Assembly: GCA_012842395.1 (NCBI GenBank)
Contig: DUSX01000030.1
Span: 43,874-107,873 of the forward strand
From: Bacillota bacterium
GTDB taxonomy: Bacteria > Bacillota > SHA-98 > UBA4971
Direction: 5' to 3'
Length of the DNA stretch: 64,000 bases
Part shown: one piece after another, positions 42,423 through 51,675 of the stretch
Position numbering within the stretch: position 1 is the first letter of the stretch
Layout: the number at the start of each line of letters is the position of its first letter
Made by a program: the position numbers and the translations under genes
The notes under the pieces: generated by a model
The model's input: the letters and a program-made list of their open reading frames with translations, nothing else
Told to the model about the DNA's origin: nothing
Databases searched by the model: none

Positions 42423-44801
42423 ATGGCCTGGTACGGTAAAGATGCCATCGACTTCGAACTCGAGTCGGGTTCCGCGTCCATTGCGCGGCTCTCGGTGAGC
42501 GGGAGACCACTCCTGGCAAAGCCCGCTCTCAAGACGGGGGAAATACCTTTCCTTGAGGTCGTTCTCGTAGCCGAGGGCCGGAAGATTCGCCTGTGCCCGC
42601 ATGGCGTTCGCGTTGTCTCAAGCGGGCTCGGGCCTCGCTCCCCGCGTGTCGGGCAGCCGCAGGCGCACGGGGCGGAGATGTGGGACCCGGCCGCGGAAGG
42701 CGCACCATCGCCAACATCGACAGGCCACCCCCGAGGCTCGTGCCGGTGCTCGCAGGAGAGGGTACACGCGGTGGAGGTGGAGTTCAACGAGTGCGTGACG
42801 GTGCCCTCGGCTTCCCCAGCTTCCGGGGTTTGTGCAGTTCCCGGGGTTCCTACAGCTTCCCAGGCTCCTCGCGATGTTGATCTTTCCGGGGCTGCTTCCG
42901 GCAGGCAGGCGGGCCTCCAGACCTGGCCTGTGAGCGGGCGCTACTGGCTGGATCTCAGCGACGACGGCACGTTCAGCTGGGGGCTCGTCCTTGCGAACGG
43001 GGCCGGCGCCGCGGTCCGTGAGATCCTTTACCCGCGCCTGGGTCCCGTCCGGTTGCCGGGCACGCCGGATCTGCTCTATCCGCATCATGCGGGCGAGAAG
43101 GTCCATGACGTTCCCGCCAGTCTTTCTAGCGACCGCTACCTCGGATTCGGGCGCGCTCAGAGCGTCCCGACCTCCTACGGGTACGCCCGGGAGATCAACT
43201 ACTGCGGCCTTGCTTCAATGACGTGGATGGACCTCACGGACGGTGACATCGGGCTGTACGTCGCCTCATACGACCCGTCGTTCCCCGTCACCGGGCTGCG
43301 CGTGGAGACCGGCGGACCGCGCGATCCGTGGGTTGCGCTGGCCTTCCGGAAGTACGTGGATATCGAGCCCGGAGGCGCGTATGAGGCGAACCCTGTCGTG
43401 TGGCGCGTCCATTCGGGGGACTGGCACGAGGCGGCGATGGAGTACCGTGGCTGGTTCGACCGTGTGGTCGAGCAGGAGGAACAACCGGCCGACCTCGCGA
43501 GGGAAGTGGTGATCACCACCCACTACCAGTTCCGGCGCCACGAGGGCATAACGCACCGGTTCGCGGACATCCCCGCTCTGTTTGACCGCGACAGGGCCGA
43601 GTTCCGGAGCCGTCACTTCTTCATCGCAGGCTGGAATCACTTGGGGTTCGACAGTCACTATCCTGACTACAATCCCGACCTGGAGCTCGGGACGCCGCTC
43701 AAGCTCTACGAAGGGGTCCGTTACGTCCAGGAGTCAGGCGGCTTCACCACGTTCTACATCAACAGCCGCATCATGGACCAGCACTCCGAGTACCTGCCGT
43801 CCCTGGGTGAACGCTGGCTTTTGCGCGACGAGAAGGGGGAGCCGATCCCCGAAAGATACGGCCCGGCGGAGACGGTGGTGTTGTGCCCGTCGTGCCCGGA
43901 GTGGCGCTCTTATCTGGAGGAATTCGCCGTCTGGATGTGCCAGGCATACGGGGCTAGGGGGATCTACTTCGACCAGTTGGGCTCAGCCACGCCTCTGCCG
44001 TGCTACGCCTCTCATGCTCATAGTCCAGTGCAGGGCTCCTCAGGATTCAACATGGCCTATGTAGACCTGATCGAGCGGACGACGCGAAGGCTGCGGGAAC
44101 TTCGTCCGGACGCGTTCCTCATGATCGAGAACTGCGGCGACATATACAGCAGCCGCGTATTCGCCAACGTGGCCTGGAACGGCGAGCGGTACGACGAATT
44201 CTTCAATCTCTACAAGTTCACCTTCCCGGAGCACACCCTCATCAATATGGTCAATCCCCGCAACGTTGAAGACCCCGCCCTGCAGGAAGAGCTGTTCTAC
44301 CGCGATTTGGACCGCGCGTTCGTCCTGGGCAGCATCTTCTGGGTCGAGGCCGATCACTTTGAAACCCGCGTCCGCGATGCGAGGGTGCGCTCGCGCATGC
44401 TTCGTTCTCTAAAGGACGCGATCCGCGTGAGAGAGGCCGCGGCACCGTACTTGGCGGGCGCGAGGTTCATGGACGACCTCGGGCTGCGAATCCCAGCCGG
44501 ACTCAAGGCGAGCAGGTGGAAGGGGACGCGCGACGAGCTCGTCCTCGTCGTGAACCGGGGCAAGCGGGCGGATCTTGTTGTCACCGTTACAGCGCCAACT
44601 AAAGCTGAGGTGGAGACGGATGAGCCAGAGCCGGGCGCGCGGGCGCCCAGCCCGACGGTAGAGGTATACCGGACCGATTCGGGGGCCTGCGGCTGGCAGC
44701 GCGAAGTCATTCGAGCGGGCGATTACGGATGGCTGTTCCCCGTCCCGGCGGCAGAATACTCGGTGTTTCGTTGGGATGTGGACGGAAAGGGGGAGGAGTG
44801 A
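42423..44801 (+). CDS. DUF6259-like glycoside hydrolase family protein
   Basis: This 792-residue protein has an N-terminal beta-sandwich-like part (to about residue 330) and a TIM-barrel-like catalytic part. The barrel shows HYQF, FIAGWNHLGFDSHYPDYNPDL, an Asp in GIYFDQLGS and a Glu in FLMIENCGD, which are candidate catalytic acids. I recognise it as close to DUF6259 proteins, which are predicted glycosidases. There is no signal peptide, so its substrate would be imported. Residues of about 132-150 are low-complexity, encoded by three 18-base repeats. The start ATG 42423 follows GGGAGAG. It sits between a sugar kinase/SIS pair and an importer. Confidence 0.68.
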   Translation: MAWYGKDAIDFELESGSASIARLSVSGRPLLAKPALKTGEIPFLEVVLVAEGRKIRLCPHGVRVVSSGLGPRSPRVGQPQAHGAEMWDPAAEGAPSPTSTGHPRGSCRCSQERVHAVEVEFNECVTVPSASPASGVCAVPGVPTASQAPRDVDLSGAASGRQAGLQTWPVSGRYWLDLSDDGTFSWGLVLANGAGAAVREILYPRLGPVRLPGTPDLLYPHHAGEKVHDVPASLSSDRYLGFGRAQSVPTSYGYAREINYCGLASMTWMDLTDGDIGLYVASYDPSFPVTGLRVETGGPRDPWVALAFRKYVDIEPGGAYEANPVVWRVHSGDWHEAAMEYRGWFDRVVEQEEQPADLAREVVITTHYQFRRHEGITHRFADIPALFDRDRAEFRSRHFFIAGWNHLGFDSHYPDYNPDLELGTPLKLYEGVRYVQESGGFTTFYINSRIMDQHSEYLPSLGERWLLRDEKGEPIPERYGPAETVVLCPSCPEWRSYLEEFAVWMCQAYGARGIYFDQLGSATPLPCYASHAHSPVQGSSGFNMAYVDLIERTTRRLRELRPDAFLMIENCGDIYSSRVFANVAWNGERYDEFFNLYKFTFPEHTLINMVNPRNVEDPALQEELFYRDLDRAFVLGSIFWVEADHFETRVRDARVRSRMLRSLKDAIRVREAAAPYLAGARFMDDLGLRIPAGLKASRWKGTRDELVLVVNRGKRADLVVTVTAPTKAEVETDEPEPGARAPSPTVEVYRTDSGACGWQREVIRAGDYGWLFPVPAAEYSVFRWDVDGKGEE
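42817..42870 (+). repeat. 18-bp in-frame tandem repeat inside the glycosidase gene
   Basis: Three imperfect units of 18 bases (42817-42834, 42835-42852, 42853-42870), each starting CAG, encode 6-residue units rich in Ala, Ser, Val and Pro. They lie in the linker-like part of the N-terminal region. Confidence 0.85.
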
Positions 44802-44803
44802 TC

Positions 44804-45709
44804 GTGCCTGCAGTGCAGCGCAAGCGGCGTTCGTTGCGGTGGCGCGAGCAATGGGAGGCGTGGCTGTTTCTCGCCCCGAACCTCGCGGGATTTCTCGTGT
44901 TCACTGTGTTTGCGGTGGTCTTCTCCCTGTGGATCAGCCTTCACGAGTGGGACCTATTCAACCCTCCCGTGTTCGTCGGGCTTGCCAACTACGCGAAGCT
45001 CCTCACCCAGGATGAGAGCTTTAGGCGCGCCCTCCGGAACACGGTTTACTTCACGTTAGGCATCGTTCCCCTAGGCACGGCAGTCTCTCTCGTGCTGGCG
45101 CTCTTGGTAAACAGGGCCGTGAAAGGAATGACCTTTTTCCGCACCGCCCTCTACCTCCCATCGGTAAGCTCGACCATCGCCATCGGCATAGTCTGGGTGT
45201 GGCTTCTCGACCCCCAGTTCGGACTCGTCAACTGGTTTCTCAGGACTATCGGCATAGCCCACCCTCCGGACTGGCTCAACTCCACCACATGGGCTAAGCC
45301 AGCGCTAATCCTGATGGATGTATGGAAGTCAGCCGGCTACTACATGGTGATCTTCCTAGCGGGCCTGCAGGGCATTCCGGAACAGCTTTATGAGGCGGCG
45401 CTCATCGACGGTGCCACTCCATGGAGGAAGTTCTGGAGCATCACGCTCCCCCTGCTTTCTCCGACGATCTTCTTCGTGCTCGTCATGCGCATCATCGGCG
45501 TCTTCAACATGTTTGAGCTTCCGTACATCATGACCCGGGGCGGGCCGGCAGGGTCAACGGAGAGCATGGTGTTCTACATTTACAAGAACGCGTTCGAGTG
45601 GTTCCAGATGGGCTATGCCGCGGCTATAGCTTGGGTTCTTTTCCTCATCATATTCGCCGTGACGTACGTGCAGTTCCGCTATCAGGGGAGGTGGGTGACG
45701 TATGACTGA
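44804..45709 (+). CDS. Sugar-type ABC transporter permease, first subunit
   Basis: This is a CUT1 permease of 301 residues with six helices; the first is WLFLAPNLAGFLVF at about residues 20-35. The ATPase-contact loop is LYEAALIDGATPWRKFWSITLPLL. I choose GTG 44804 because GGGAGGAG ends six bases upstream; GTG 44798, overlapping the glycosidase stop, is too near that site. It lies directly behind the glycosidase gene, so its solute is probably that enzyme's substrate or a related glycoside (inference). Confidence 0.9.
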   Translation: MPAVQRKRRSLRWREQWEAWLFLAPNLAGFLVFTVFAVVFSLWISLHEWDLFNPPVFVGLANYAKLLTQDESFRRALRNTVYFTLGIVPLGTAVSLVLALLVNRAVKGMTFFRTALYLPSVSSTIAIGIVWVWLLDPQFGLVNWFLRTIGIAHPPDWLNSTTWAKPALILMDVWKSAGYYMVIFLAGLQGIPEQLYEAALIDGATPWRKFWSITLPLLSPTIFFVLVMRIIGVFNMFELPYIMTRGGPAGSTESMVFYIYKNAFEWFQMGYAAAIAWVLFLIIFAVTYVQFRYQGRWVTYD

Positions 45710-46598
45710 CGCTACCCGGACCGGCAGCATCTCAACGGCTCCAACGGTGAGGCGTACAGCCATGCGTAAGGCCACCCGGGAACGGCTGGGGAAGGCGGCG
45801 ACCTACCTTATCTTGAGCGTCTTGTGCGTCGCCACCGTCCTGCCGTTCCTGTGGACGATCTCCTCATCGTTGAAAGGACCCGGGGAGGTGTTCGACTACC
45901 CACCCCGGTGGATTCCCCATCCCGCGCACTGGGAGAACTTCACGACGGCCTGGAACCGCGTGCCCTTTGGGCGCTTCCTTCTCAACTCCACTTTCATCGC
46001 CTGTTCTGTTGTGTTCTTGCGTCTTCTGACCTCGTCCCTCGCGGCATACGCCTTCGCGCGGATGCGCTTCCCGGGGCGGGATGCCATGTTCATGCTCTAT
46101 CTCGGAACGTTGATGATCCCGGGGCAGGTGACTATCATCCCCAGGTTCATCCTTATTCGCTACCTCCATTGGCTCGACACGTACACCGCGATGATCCTGC
46201 CAGGGGCTTTTTCGGCCTTCGGGACCTTCCTGCTGCGCCAGTTCTTCCTGACCCTTCCGTACGAACTTGAGGACGCAGCGCGAATCGACGGATGCAGCCG
46301 CCTTGGGGTGTACTGGCACATCATTCTGCCGCTTTCCCGGCCGGCCCTTGTCGCTCTCGGGATTTTCACGTTCGAGGGCGAGTGGAACTCATTCCTGTGG
46401 CCGCTCATCGTGGCGAACAACCCTCTGAAGATGCCCGTTCAGGTGGGGCTCGCCTTTTTCAGAGGAATGTACTCCACCGAGTGGGAGATCATGCTGGCAG
46501 GCACTTTGATCGCTCTCATCCCGACGTTGATTGTGTTTGCCGCCGGCCAGCGCTACTTCACGAAGGGGATCGCCCTTTCCGGCTTGGGAGGCCGTTAG
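45702..46598 (+). CDS. Sugar-type ABC transporter permease, second subunit
   Basis: This 298-residue CUT1 permease has six helices after a 30-residue polar N-terminus. The ATPase-contact loop is YELEDAARIDGCSRLGVYWHIILPL. The start ATG 45702 overlaps the preceding gene by eight bases and uses GGGAGGTGGG inside it. It pairs with the first permease; the binding-protein gene follows rather than precedes it, the reverse of the other two CUT1 sets in this window. Confidence 0.9.
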   Translation: MTDATRTGSISTAPTVRRTAMRKATRERLGKAATYLILSVLCVATVLPFLWTISSSLKGPGEVFDYPPRWIPHPAHWENFTTAWNRVPFGRFLLNSTFIACSVVFLRLLTSSLAAYAFARMRFPGRDAMFMLYLGTLMIPGQVTIIPRFILIRYLHWLDTYTAMILPGAFSAFGTFLLRQFFLTLPYELEDAARIDGCSRLGVYWHIILPLSRPALVALGIFTFEGEWNSFLWPLIVANNPLKMPVQVGLAFFRGMYSTEWEIMLAGTLIALIPTLIVFAAGQRYFTKGIALSGLGGR

Positions 46599-46645
46599 GT
46601 GATGGCGGGCGCGCCGCTGCCGGGTGTTGCAAGGTGGGTGCCCAG

Positions 46646-46665
46646 CGCGGCCGGGTCCGGCCGCG
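46646..46665 (+). promoter_or_regulatory. GC hairpin between permease and binding-protein genes
   Basis: CGCGGCC (46646-46652) pairs with GGCCGCG (46659-46665); the loop GGGTCC could close two further pairs. There is no T-run. The surrounding 282-base gap 46599-46880 contains no gene. Confidence 0.6.
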
Positions 46666-46880
46666 GGAGGGGGAGAGTACTGCTACGAAGCTGAGAGCGC
46701 GGGAAGAACGAGAGGGGGGATGTGCCAGGCAGGGCAGGCGTCAGACCGTCGGGTCCGCTGCACGGGCCTATTGCACGGGGCTGACGAGGCTATGAGAGGG
46801 CCGTACGAATGTGCGACTGTCGTCTACAGCGTTCTCAGGGCGGGAGAGTCTGAATTCCACTCAGAAGGAGGGCACGATTT

Positions 46881-48146
46881 ATGCGAGTCAGGAGGTTTCT
46901 CGTTGGGGTCATGGCCCTTGTGCTGCTGCTGGGCATCGCAGTGACGCCGTGCGCTGCTGCCAAGACGAAAGTACGGGTCTCGACGTGGTGGAGCTTCGAG
47001 ACAGGGAGTCCTCTAGACGCACTCAAGGCGGCCTTTGAAGCGGCGCATCCTGATATCGAGATCGAGTACCTGCAAATCCCCTCCTCGGAATACTATACGA
47101 AGGTCCTAACGATGATCGCCGGGGGCACGCCGCCGGATGTCGCCATGCTGGGCATGGATAAGCTTGGCTCGTGGGTCCCGCGCGGCGCGCTACAGGAGCT
47201 CACCCCCTATATCAAAGAGGCAGGGTACGACCTGAACGCGCTGTTTCCTGCGGTGCGCAAGGCTATCGAGTTCCGGGGCGGCATCTACGCCCTGCCGCGG
47301 GACGTGACCACGAGCGTCGTGGCGTACAACAAGACCCTCTTCGACCAGGCTGGTGTCGCCTATCCGAAGGCCGGCTGGACGCGACAAGACTTCCTGCGTA
47401 CAGCGAGGGCTTTGACGAAAGTGGAAGGCGGCCGCACCACGGTATTCGGGTATGCCTTTGACACCTTCGCCGACGGCTTCGTCGACTGGCTCTTCACGAA
47501 CGGGGCGAACTTCATCAACGCCGAGGCTAATCGCGACGCGCTGCACGAGCCCAAGGCGGTGGAGGTCCTGAAGTTCCTCCAGGGCATGGTCAAGGAAGGC
47601 ATAGCTCCTTCTCCGAGCCAAGCTGAGGCCTTCAAGTACGCCTCGAGCGCGTTCGCGATTCAGAAGACCGCCATGTACGTGGCCACGGTCGGATGGGCCA
47701 ACTCCTTTGCCAAGGACCCGAACCTCAACTGGGATGTGGCCCCGATGCCGGTCTGGGCCGCAGGCATGGAGCCGGCATGCCGGTTGTGGGTGAACTTCTG
47801 GACGTTGCCGAAGGGCTCCACGCACCCGAAGGAAGCCTTCAAGGTGATGGCGTTCTTCGCGGGGCCGGAGGGTCAGAGGATCGTCGGCGAAACGCGCATG
47901 GGTATTCCCGCCATCCAGAGCGTCGCGTACGGCCCTGCGTTCCTCGGTCTTCCCGGGGCGCCTGAGCACCGGCAGGTATTCCTGGACGTCATGGAGAATG
48001 CAAAACCGTTCCCGCTATTCCCGGAGAGCGACCAGTACTTCACCGTCATGAGGCGTGAGCTGGACCAGGTGTGGGCGGGTCAGCGGTCGGTGGAAGAGGC
48101 AGTTGCGGCTATCGACGAGCAGACACGTTCACTCTTCAACAAATAG
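46881..48146 (+). CDS. Sugar-type ABC transporter substrate-binding protein (family 1)
   Basis: This is a secreted binding protein of 421 residues. The signal sequence is RRFLVGVMALVLLLGIAV followed by an Ala-rich cleavage region near residue 28. The family-1 core begins VRVSTWWSFETGSPLD and includes GGTPPDVAMLGMDKLGSWV. The start ATG 46881 has AAGGAGGG eight bases upstream. It serves the two permeases encoded just before it. A 13-bp hairpin follows the stop, before the metallophosphatase gene. The ligand is presumably a glycoside or amino sugar, judged from neighbours. Confidence 0.9.
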   Translation: MRVRRFLVGVMALVLLLGIAVTPCAAAKTKVRVSTWWSFETGSPLDALKAAFEAAHPDIEIEYLQIPSSEYYTKVLTMIAGGTPPDVAMLGMDKLGSWVPRGALQELTPYIKEAGYDLNALFPAVRKAIEFRGGIYALPRDVTTSVVAYNKTLFDQAGVAYPKAGWTRQDFLRTARALTKVEGGRTTVFGYAFDTFADGFVDWLFTNGANFINAEANRDALHEPKAVEVLKFLQGMVKEGIAPSPSQAEAFKYASSAFAIQKTAMYVATVGWANSFAKDPNLNWDVAPMPVWAAGMEPACRLWVNFWTLPKGSTHPKEAFKVMAFFAGPEGQRIVGETRMGIPAIQSVAYGPAFLGLPGAPEHRQVFLDVMENAKPFPLFPESDQYFTVMRRELDQVWAGQRSVEEAVAAIDEQTRSLFNK

Positions 48147-48184
48147 GACAGTCTACTTGTCTACCCAGGCTTCGTGTGAATGGG

Positions 48185-48216
48185 GCAGGAGAGCGCCGCC
48201 CCGGGCGTTCTCCTGC
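48185..48216 (+). promoter_or_regulatory. 13-bp hairpin after the binding-protein gene
   Basis: GCAGGAGAGCGCC (48185-48197) and GGCGTTCTCCTGC (48204-48216) form 13 pairs with one G-U and a 6-base loop. It has no T-run. The metallophosphatase ribosome binding site follows some 20 bases later. Confidence 0.8.
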
Positions 48217-48253
48217 TCGACCGTGCCTGCAGAAGGATTGGAGGATCACGCGA

Positions 48254-49123
48254 GTGCACCAGTGTCGGTCGAACACGAGTGACGCGTCCAGGATGAGTCG
48301 GTCCGAGTTGCGCATAGGCGTGATCACGGACATTCATGCTGGGCCCGACCACGGCTCGCAGCTTGGAAGCTACGCGTTCGTGCTCCTAGAGGGCTTTATG
48401 CGCGAGATGGAGGAATTCGGGCCGGACCTGGTCGTGGATCTCGGAGACCGGGTCAACAACGTGGGCCCTGTCGAGGATGCGCTTGTCCTCCGCGAACTGG
48501 TTGAGAAGACGCGTTCGCTGCGTCATGCCCAGCGTCGCGTAAGTCATGTGAGGTACGTGCCCGGTAATCACGACTTGGTCCATCTTAGCCTGGAGGATAA
48601 CGAAGAGATCACTTTGCAATCTCAGAGGAACCGGCTCGAGGTGTGGCAAGGGTGGCCCGTGCTCTTTCTCAACACCGAGGCGGCGGAGCCTGACGTAGAA
48701 GGCCTGCTGACGGAAGTCCCACACACCAGTCGCAGTGTGCTTGTGGTGTTCAGCCACCGCCCGCTTGTGCCAGTACCTTTGGCTCGTAACCCGCTATTCC
48801 CTCCTGGTGAGCCCCAGAATCCTCCCTGGGGTCCGGCTTTCGTGGACGAGCTCGTCGAACTGGGCTGGACCCCCTTCTGCGTCAATGGGCATCTTCATTG
48901 GAACCACGTGCTCGTGGGGCGAGCATCGACCCACATTACTGTGGGCTCGCTCGTTGAGGCGTGGGAGTGCGCGGGAAGGCCGTCTGGGTCGTTCGCCGAG
49001 GTTGTGGTGACGCCCGTTGGGAGAGAGGTTGCGATAGAAGTGCACGTTATGGGGAGGTTGGCGTGCCATTACAGGTTCGAGTTTCGCAAGGAAGCTCGCC
49101 CGGGCGCGGATCAGGGAGCGTAG
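48254..49123 (+). CDS. Calcineurin-like metallophosphoesterase
   Basis: This 289-residue protein shows the full metallophosphatase motif set: TDIHAG (Asp-x-His), DLGDRVNN, PGNHD, FSHRPL and NGHLHWN. It uses two metal ions to hydrolyse a phosphomonoester or diester. I choose GTG 48254 because TTGGAGGATC lies ten bases upstream; the ATG at 48293 has only AGG directly before it. No signal peptide is present, so it is cytoplasmic. In this cluster it could dephosphorylate a sugar phosphate, or act on a phosphodiester, but nothing in the sequence decides that. Confidence 0.87.
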   Translation: MHQCRSNTSDASRMSRSELRIGVITDIHAGPDHGSQLGSYAFVLLEGFMREMEEFGPDLVVDLGDRVNNVGPVEDALVLRELVEKTRSLRHAQRRVSHVRYVPGNHDLVHLSLEDNEEITLQSQRNRLEVWQGWPVLFLNTEAAEPDVEGLLTEVPHTSRSVLVVFSHRPLVPVPLARNPLFPPGEPQNPPWGPAFVDELVELGWTPFCVNGHLHWNHVLVGRASTHITVGSLVEAWECAGRPSGSFAEVVVTPVGREVAIEVHVMGRLACHYRFEFRKEARPGADQGA

Positions 49124-49232
49124 GACGAGGTGTGAGCGGAGGCCCTTCGGCACTGTAGTGCGGCTTCCCCCGTGCCACGCGGCCACTGGGCCCCGGCTAT
49201 GAGAAATCCATGTTTGCCAGGAGATGAAAAGC

Positions 49233-50228
49233 GTGAAACCGACGATCTACGTTACCCGGAGGATCCCCCAAGCAGGGCTGGACGTCCTCGCGACGGCGTT
49301 CGAGATCGAAGTAAACCCGCACGATAGGGTTGCGACCAGAGAGGAACTCATTGCGGGAGTGAAGGGGAAGGACGCTCTCCTTTGCCTGCTGACCGACAAG
49401 GTCGACGCTGCTGTCATGGACGCTGCCGGCCCGCGCCTCAAAGTCATCGCGAACTACGCAGTTGGGTTCGACAACGTGGATGTGGGTGCGGCCACGGTGC
49501 GCGGGATCTCTGTGACGAACACACCCGGCGTGCTCACAGATACCACCGCCGACCTGGCGTTTGCGTTGCTCATGGCGACCGCGAGGCGCGTGGTCGAGGC
49601 GGACAGATTCATGAGGGCGGGCGAGTACAAGGGCTGGGGCCCCATGCTCTTCCTGGGCCAGGATATCCATCATAAGACCCTGGGCATAGTCGGGCTCGGG
49701 AGGATCGGTCAAGCTGTGGCTGAGAGAGCGGCCGGGTTTCACATGAGGATACTCTACACCAGTTCCGGCCGAGCGCGTGCGCCCAAGGAGGTCGAGAGGA
49801 GGTGCAACGCCGAGCACCGCGAGCTAGCGGACCTGCTCAGGGAGTCGGACTTTATCTCCCTCCACGTGCCGCTTACGGAGTCTACGTATCACCTCATTAG
49901 CGACGAGGAATTCGACCTCATGAAGAGGACGGCGATACTTGTCAATACGTCGCGCGGCCCTGTCGTGGACGAGAAGGCGCTCGTGCGCGCGCTCAAGGCT
50001 GGGAAGATCGCGGGTGCGGGGCTCGACGTGTACGAGCGTGAGCCGGAGTGCGAGCCGGAGTTGAGAGAGCTGGATAACGTGATCATGGTGCCGCATATCG
50101 CGAGCGCGTCCGTGGAAACCAGGACCAAGATGGCGACTATGGCGGCCCAGAACGCCGTCGCTGTGATTCGTGGCGAGATCCCGCCGAATCTCGTGAATCC
50201 AGAAGTGTGGAAGAAAAGGGCGCGGTGA
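49233..50228 (+). CDS. gyaR: D-2-hydroxyacid dehydrogenase (glyoxylate/hydroxypyruvate reductase type)
   Basis: This 331-residue NAD(P)-dependent dehydrogenase has the Rossmann motif GIVGLGRIGQAVA at about residue 150, the catalytic Arg region NTSRGPVVDE, the catalytic Glu near YEREPE and the His in VPHIAS. It interconverts 2-keto acids and D-2-hydroxy acids such as glyoxylate/glycolate or hydroxypyruvate/glycerate. The start is either GTG 49233, with AGGAG nine bases upstream (preferred), or ATG 49224, which abuts that site. It is followed after six bases by PsuG. Confidence 0.87.
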   Translation: MKPTIYVTRRIPQAGLDVLATAFEIEVNPHDRVATREELIAGVKGKDALLCLLTDKVDAAVMDAAGPRLKVIANYAVGFDNVDVGAATVRGISVTNTPGVLTDTTADLAFALLMATARRVVEADRFMRAGEYKGWGPMLFLGQDIHHKTLGIVGLGRIGQAVAERAAGFHMRILYTSSGRARAPKEVERRCNAEHRELADLLRESDFISLHVPLTESTYHLISDEEFDLMKRTAILVNTSRGPVVDEKALVRALKAGKIAGAGLDVYEREPECEPELRELDNVIMVPHIASASVETRTKMATMAAQNAVAVIRGEIPPNLVNPEVWKKRAR

Positions 50229-50234
50229 TGTTGC

Positions 50235-51173
50235 ATGTGGGTTGTGAAGGATGAGGTTGCTGAGAGCATAGCGCGGGGGGAGCCGGTGGTCGCGTTCGAG
50301 TCGACGGTGCTTACCCACGGGTTGCCCTATCCCCAGAGCAGGGAGCTGGCCCTCGATGTCGAGAAGATCGTTCGCCTTCGAGGGTGTGTGCCTGCGACGA
50401 TAGGCATTATTGATGGCGTGATCCACGTCGGAATGACCGAGGTCGAGATCGACCGCCTGTCCGGCGACAGGACCGCGTGCAAGGCTGCGGCCTTTGATGT
50501 AGCCATGGTGGTCGCAAGGCGGCGGTCGGCGGGCACGACGGTGTCGGCGACGCTGGCGATAGCGGAGCGTGCGGGCATTCGTGTGTTCGCGACCGGCGGG
50601 ATCGGCGGTGTCCACAGGGGTTTTGCCGAGCTGCACGATGTATCCCACGACATTCACGCGCTCGCACGCTCAAACGTGGTTACGGTGAGCGCAGGGGCAA
50701 AAGCGATCCTGGATCTCCCGCGGACCCTTGAATACCTCGAGACCACGGGAGTCTGCGTGGTCGGGTACCAAACCGCCACTTTCCCTGCTTTCTATTATCG
50801 CGATTCAGGCCTGGCTTTGAACCACACGGCGGAGACGGCAGAGGATGTGGCGCGCGCCTTCGTTGTGAGGCGGGACCTCGGCCTGCCCGGAGGGCTGCTC
50901 GTGGTGGTGCCCGTGCCCGCAGAGGATGAGCTGCCGCGCTCCATCGTGGACCGTGCCATAGAAGAGGCGCTCGCTGAGGCCGATGAACGCGGGATCCGCG
51001 GCAAAGAGCTGACGCCGTTTCTGTTGGCCCGCCTCGCGGAGATCACCGGCGGCCGCTCGGTCGAGACGAATCTCTCCCTCCTCAAGAACAACGCCAGGGT
51101 GGCGGCGGAGATCGCGGCAGCGATTTCAGAGATACCCAGAGGGGAGCGCAAGCCCATCGCGAGACGGCCTTGA
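50235..51173 (+). CDS. psuG: Pseudouridine-5'-phosphate glycosidase
   Basis: This 312-residue enzyme is of the PsuG/IndA family, which reversibly splits pseudouridine 5'-phosphate to uracil and ribose 5-phosphate. Marks are VAFESTVLTHGLPYP, PATIGIIDG, FATGGIGGVHRG and the C-terminal NLSLLKNNARVAAEIA. The usual PfkB-family partner PsuK is not seen next to it; the kinase in this cluster is of a different family. With the nucleoside phosphorylase 15 kb upstream it suggests nucleoside salvage (inference). A terminator follows. Confidence 0.92.
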   Translation: MWVVKDEVAESIARGEPVVAFESTVLTHGLPYPQSRELALDVEKIVRLRGCVPATIGIIDGVIHVGMTEVEIDRLSGDRTACKAAAFDVAMVVARRRSAGTTVSATLAIAERAGIRVFATGGIGGVHRGFAELHDVSHDIHALARSNVVTVSAGAKAILDLPRTLEYLETTGVCVVGYQTATFPAFYYRDSGLALNHTAETAEDVARAFVVRRDLGLPGGLLVVVPVPAEDELPRSIVDRAIEEALAEADERGIRGKELTPFLLARLAEITGGRSVETNLSLLKNNARVAAEIAAAISEIPRGERKPIARRP

Positions 51174-51254
51174 ACGTGCGCGCCGCCCGCGCCGTCCACG
51201 CGCCCAGAGAACACCGGTTATCACACAGCCAACTACCGAGGGCTGCACGCATGA

Positions 51255-51285
51255 CCGCACGGCCTTCCTAGGTGCGGTTTCTCTT
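51255..51285 (+). terminator. Rho-independent terminator after psuG
   Basis: CCGCAC (51255-51260) pairs with GTGCGG (51272-51277); the inner GG/CC can extend it. The stem is followed by TTTCTCTT. This probably ends the long amino-sugar cluster transcript. Confidence 0.75.
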
Positions 51286-51675
51286 CCAAACGCAACTGCG
51301 TGAGGACCTCCCAGAACTGAGCTGCCTGTCCAATTGAAAACCAAATAAAGAAAGCAGGATTTTGAACAAACGCGGTGAACTATTATCCCGATAACTTAAT
51401 AAGGCTATCAAAGTATCCCCCGGGCGGCTGTCTAGCACGGTTCTCGTGCCTGGGAGAGGCTCGGGACAACAGGAGGGGAGGGATCCAGGAGCAGGGACTC
51501 GGTCGTGCATCAGATGTCGGTGGGGTCGCCACGTGTGTGGCTCAACCCTGTCCGGCGCTGTCCGGGTCAGCGCAGATGAACACGGCGATGTGGACAACGC
51601 GGCGGACAAGATGCAGCAGGGATGATGAGACGGGAACACGGGCGAACACAAACCAACGTAAGGAGGAACGGTAAG
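51286..51675. promoter_or_regulatory. AT-rich promoter region upstream of the PIG-L gene
   Basis: The stretch 51330-51415 is clearly A+T-rich compared with the rest of the window. It contains TTATC-CC-GATAA (51383-51394), a small inverted repeat that could be an operator, and TATTAT at about 51381. No gene is supported in the gap; the rest up to 51675 is ordinary leader with AAGGAGG before the start. Confidence 0.5.
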
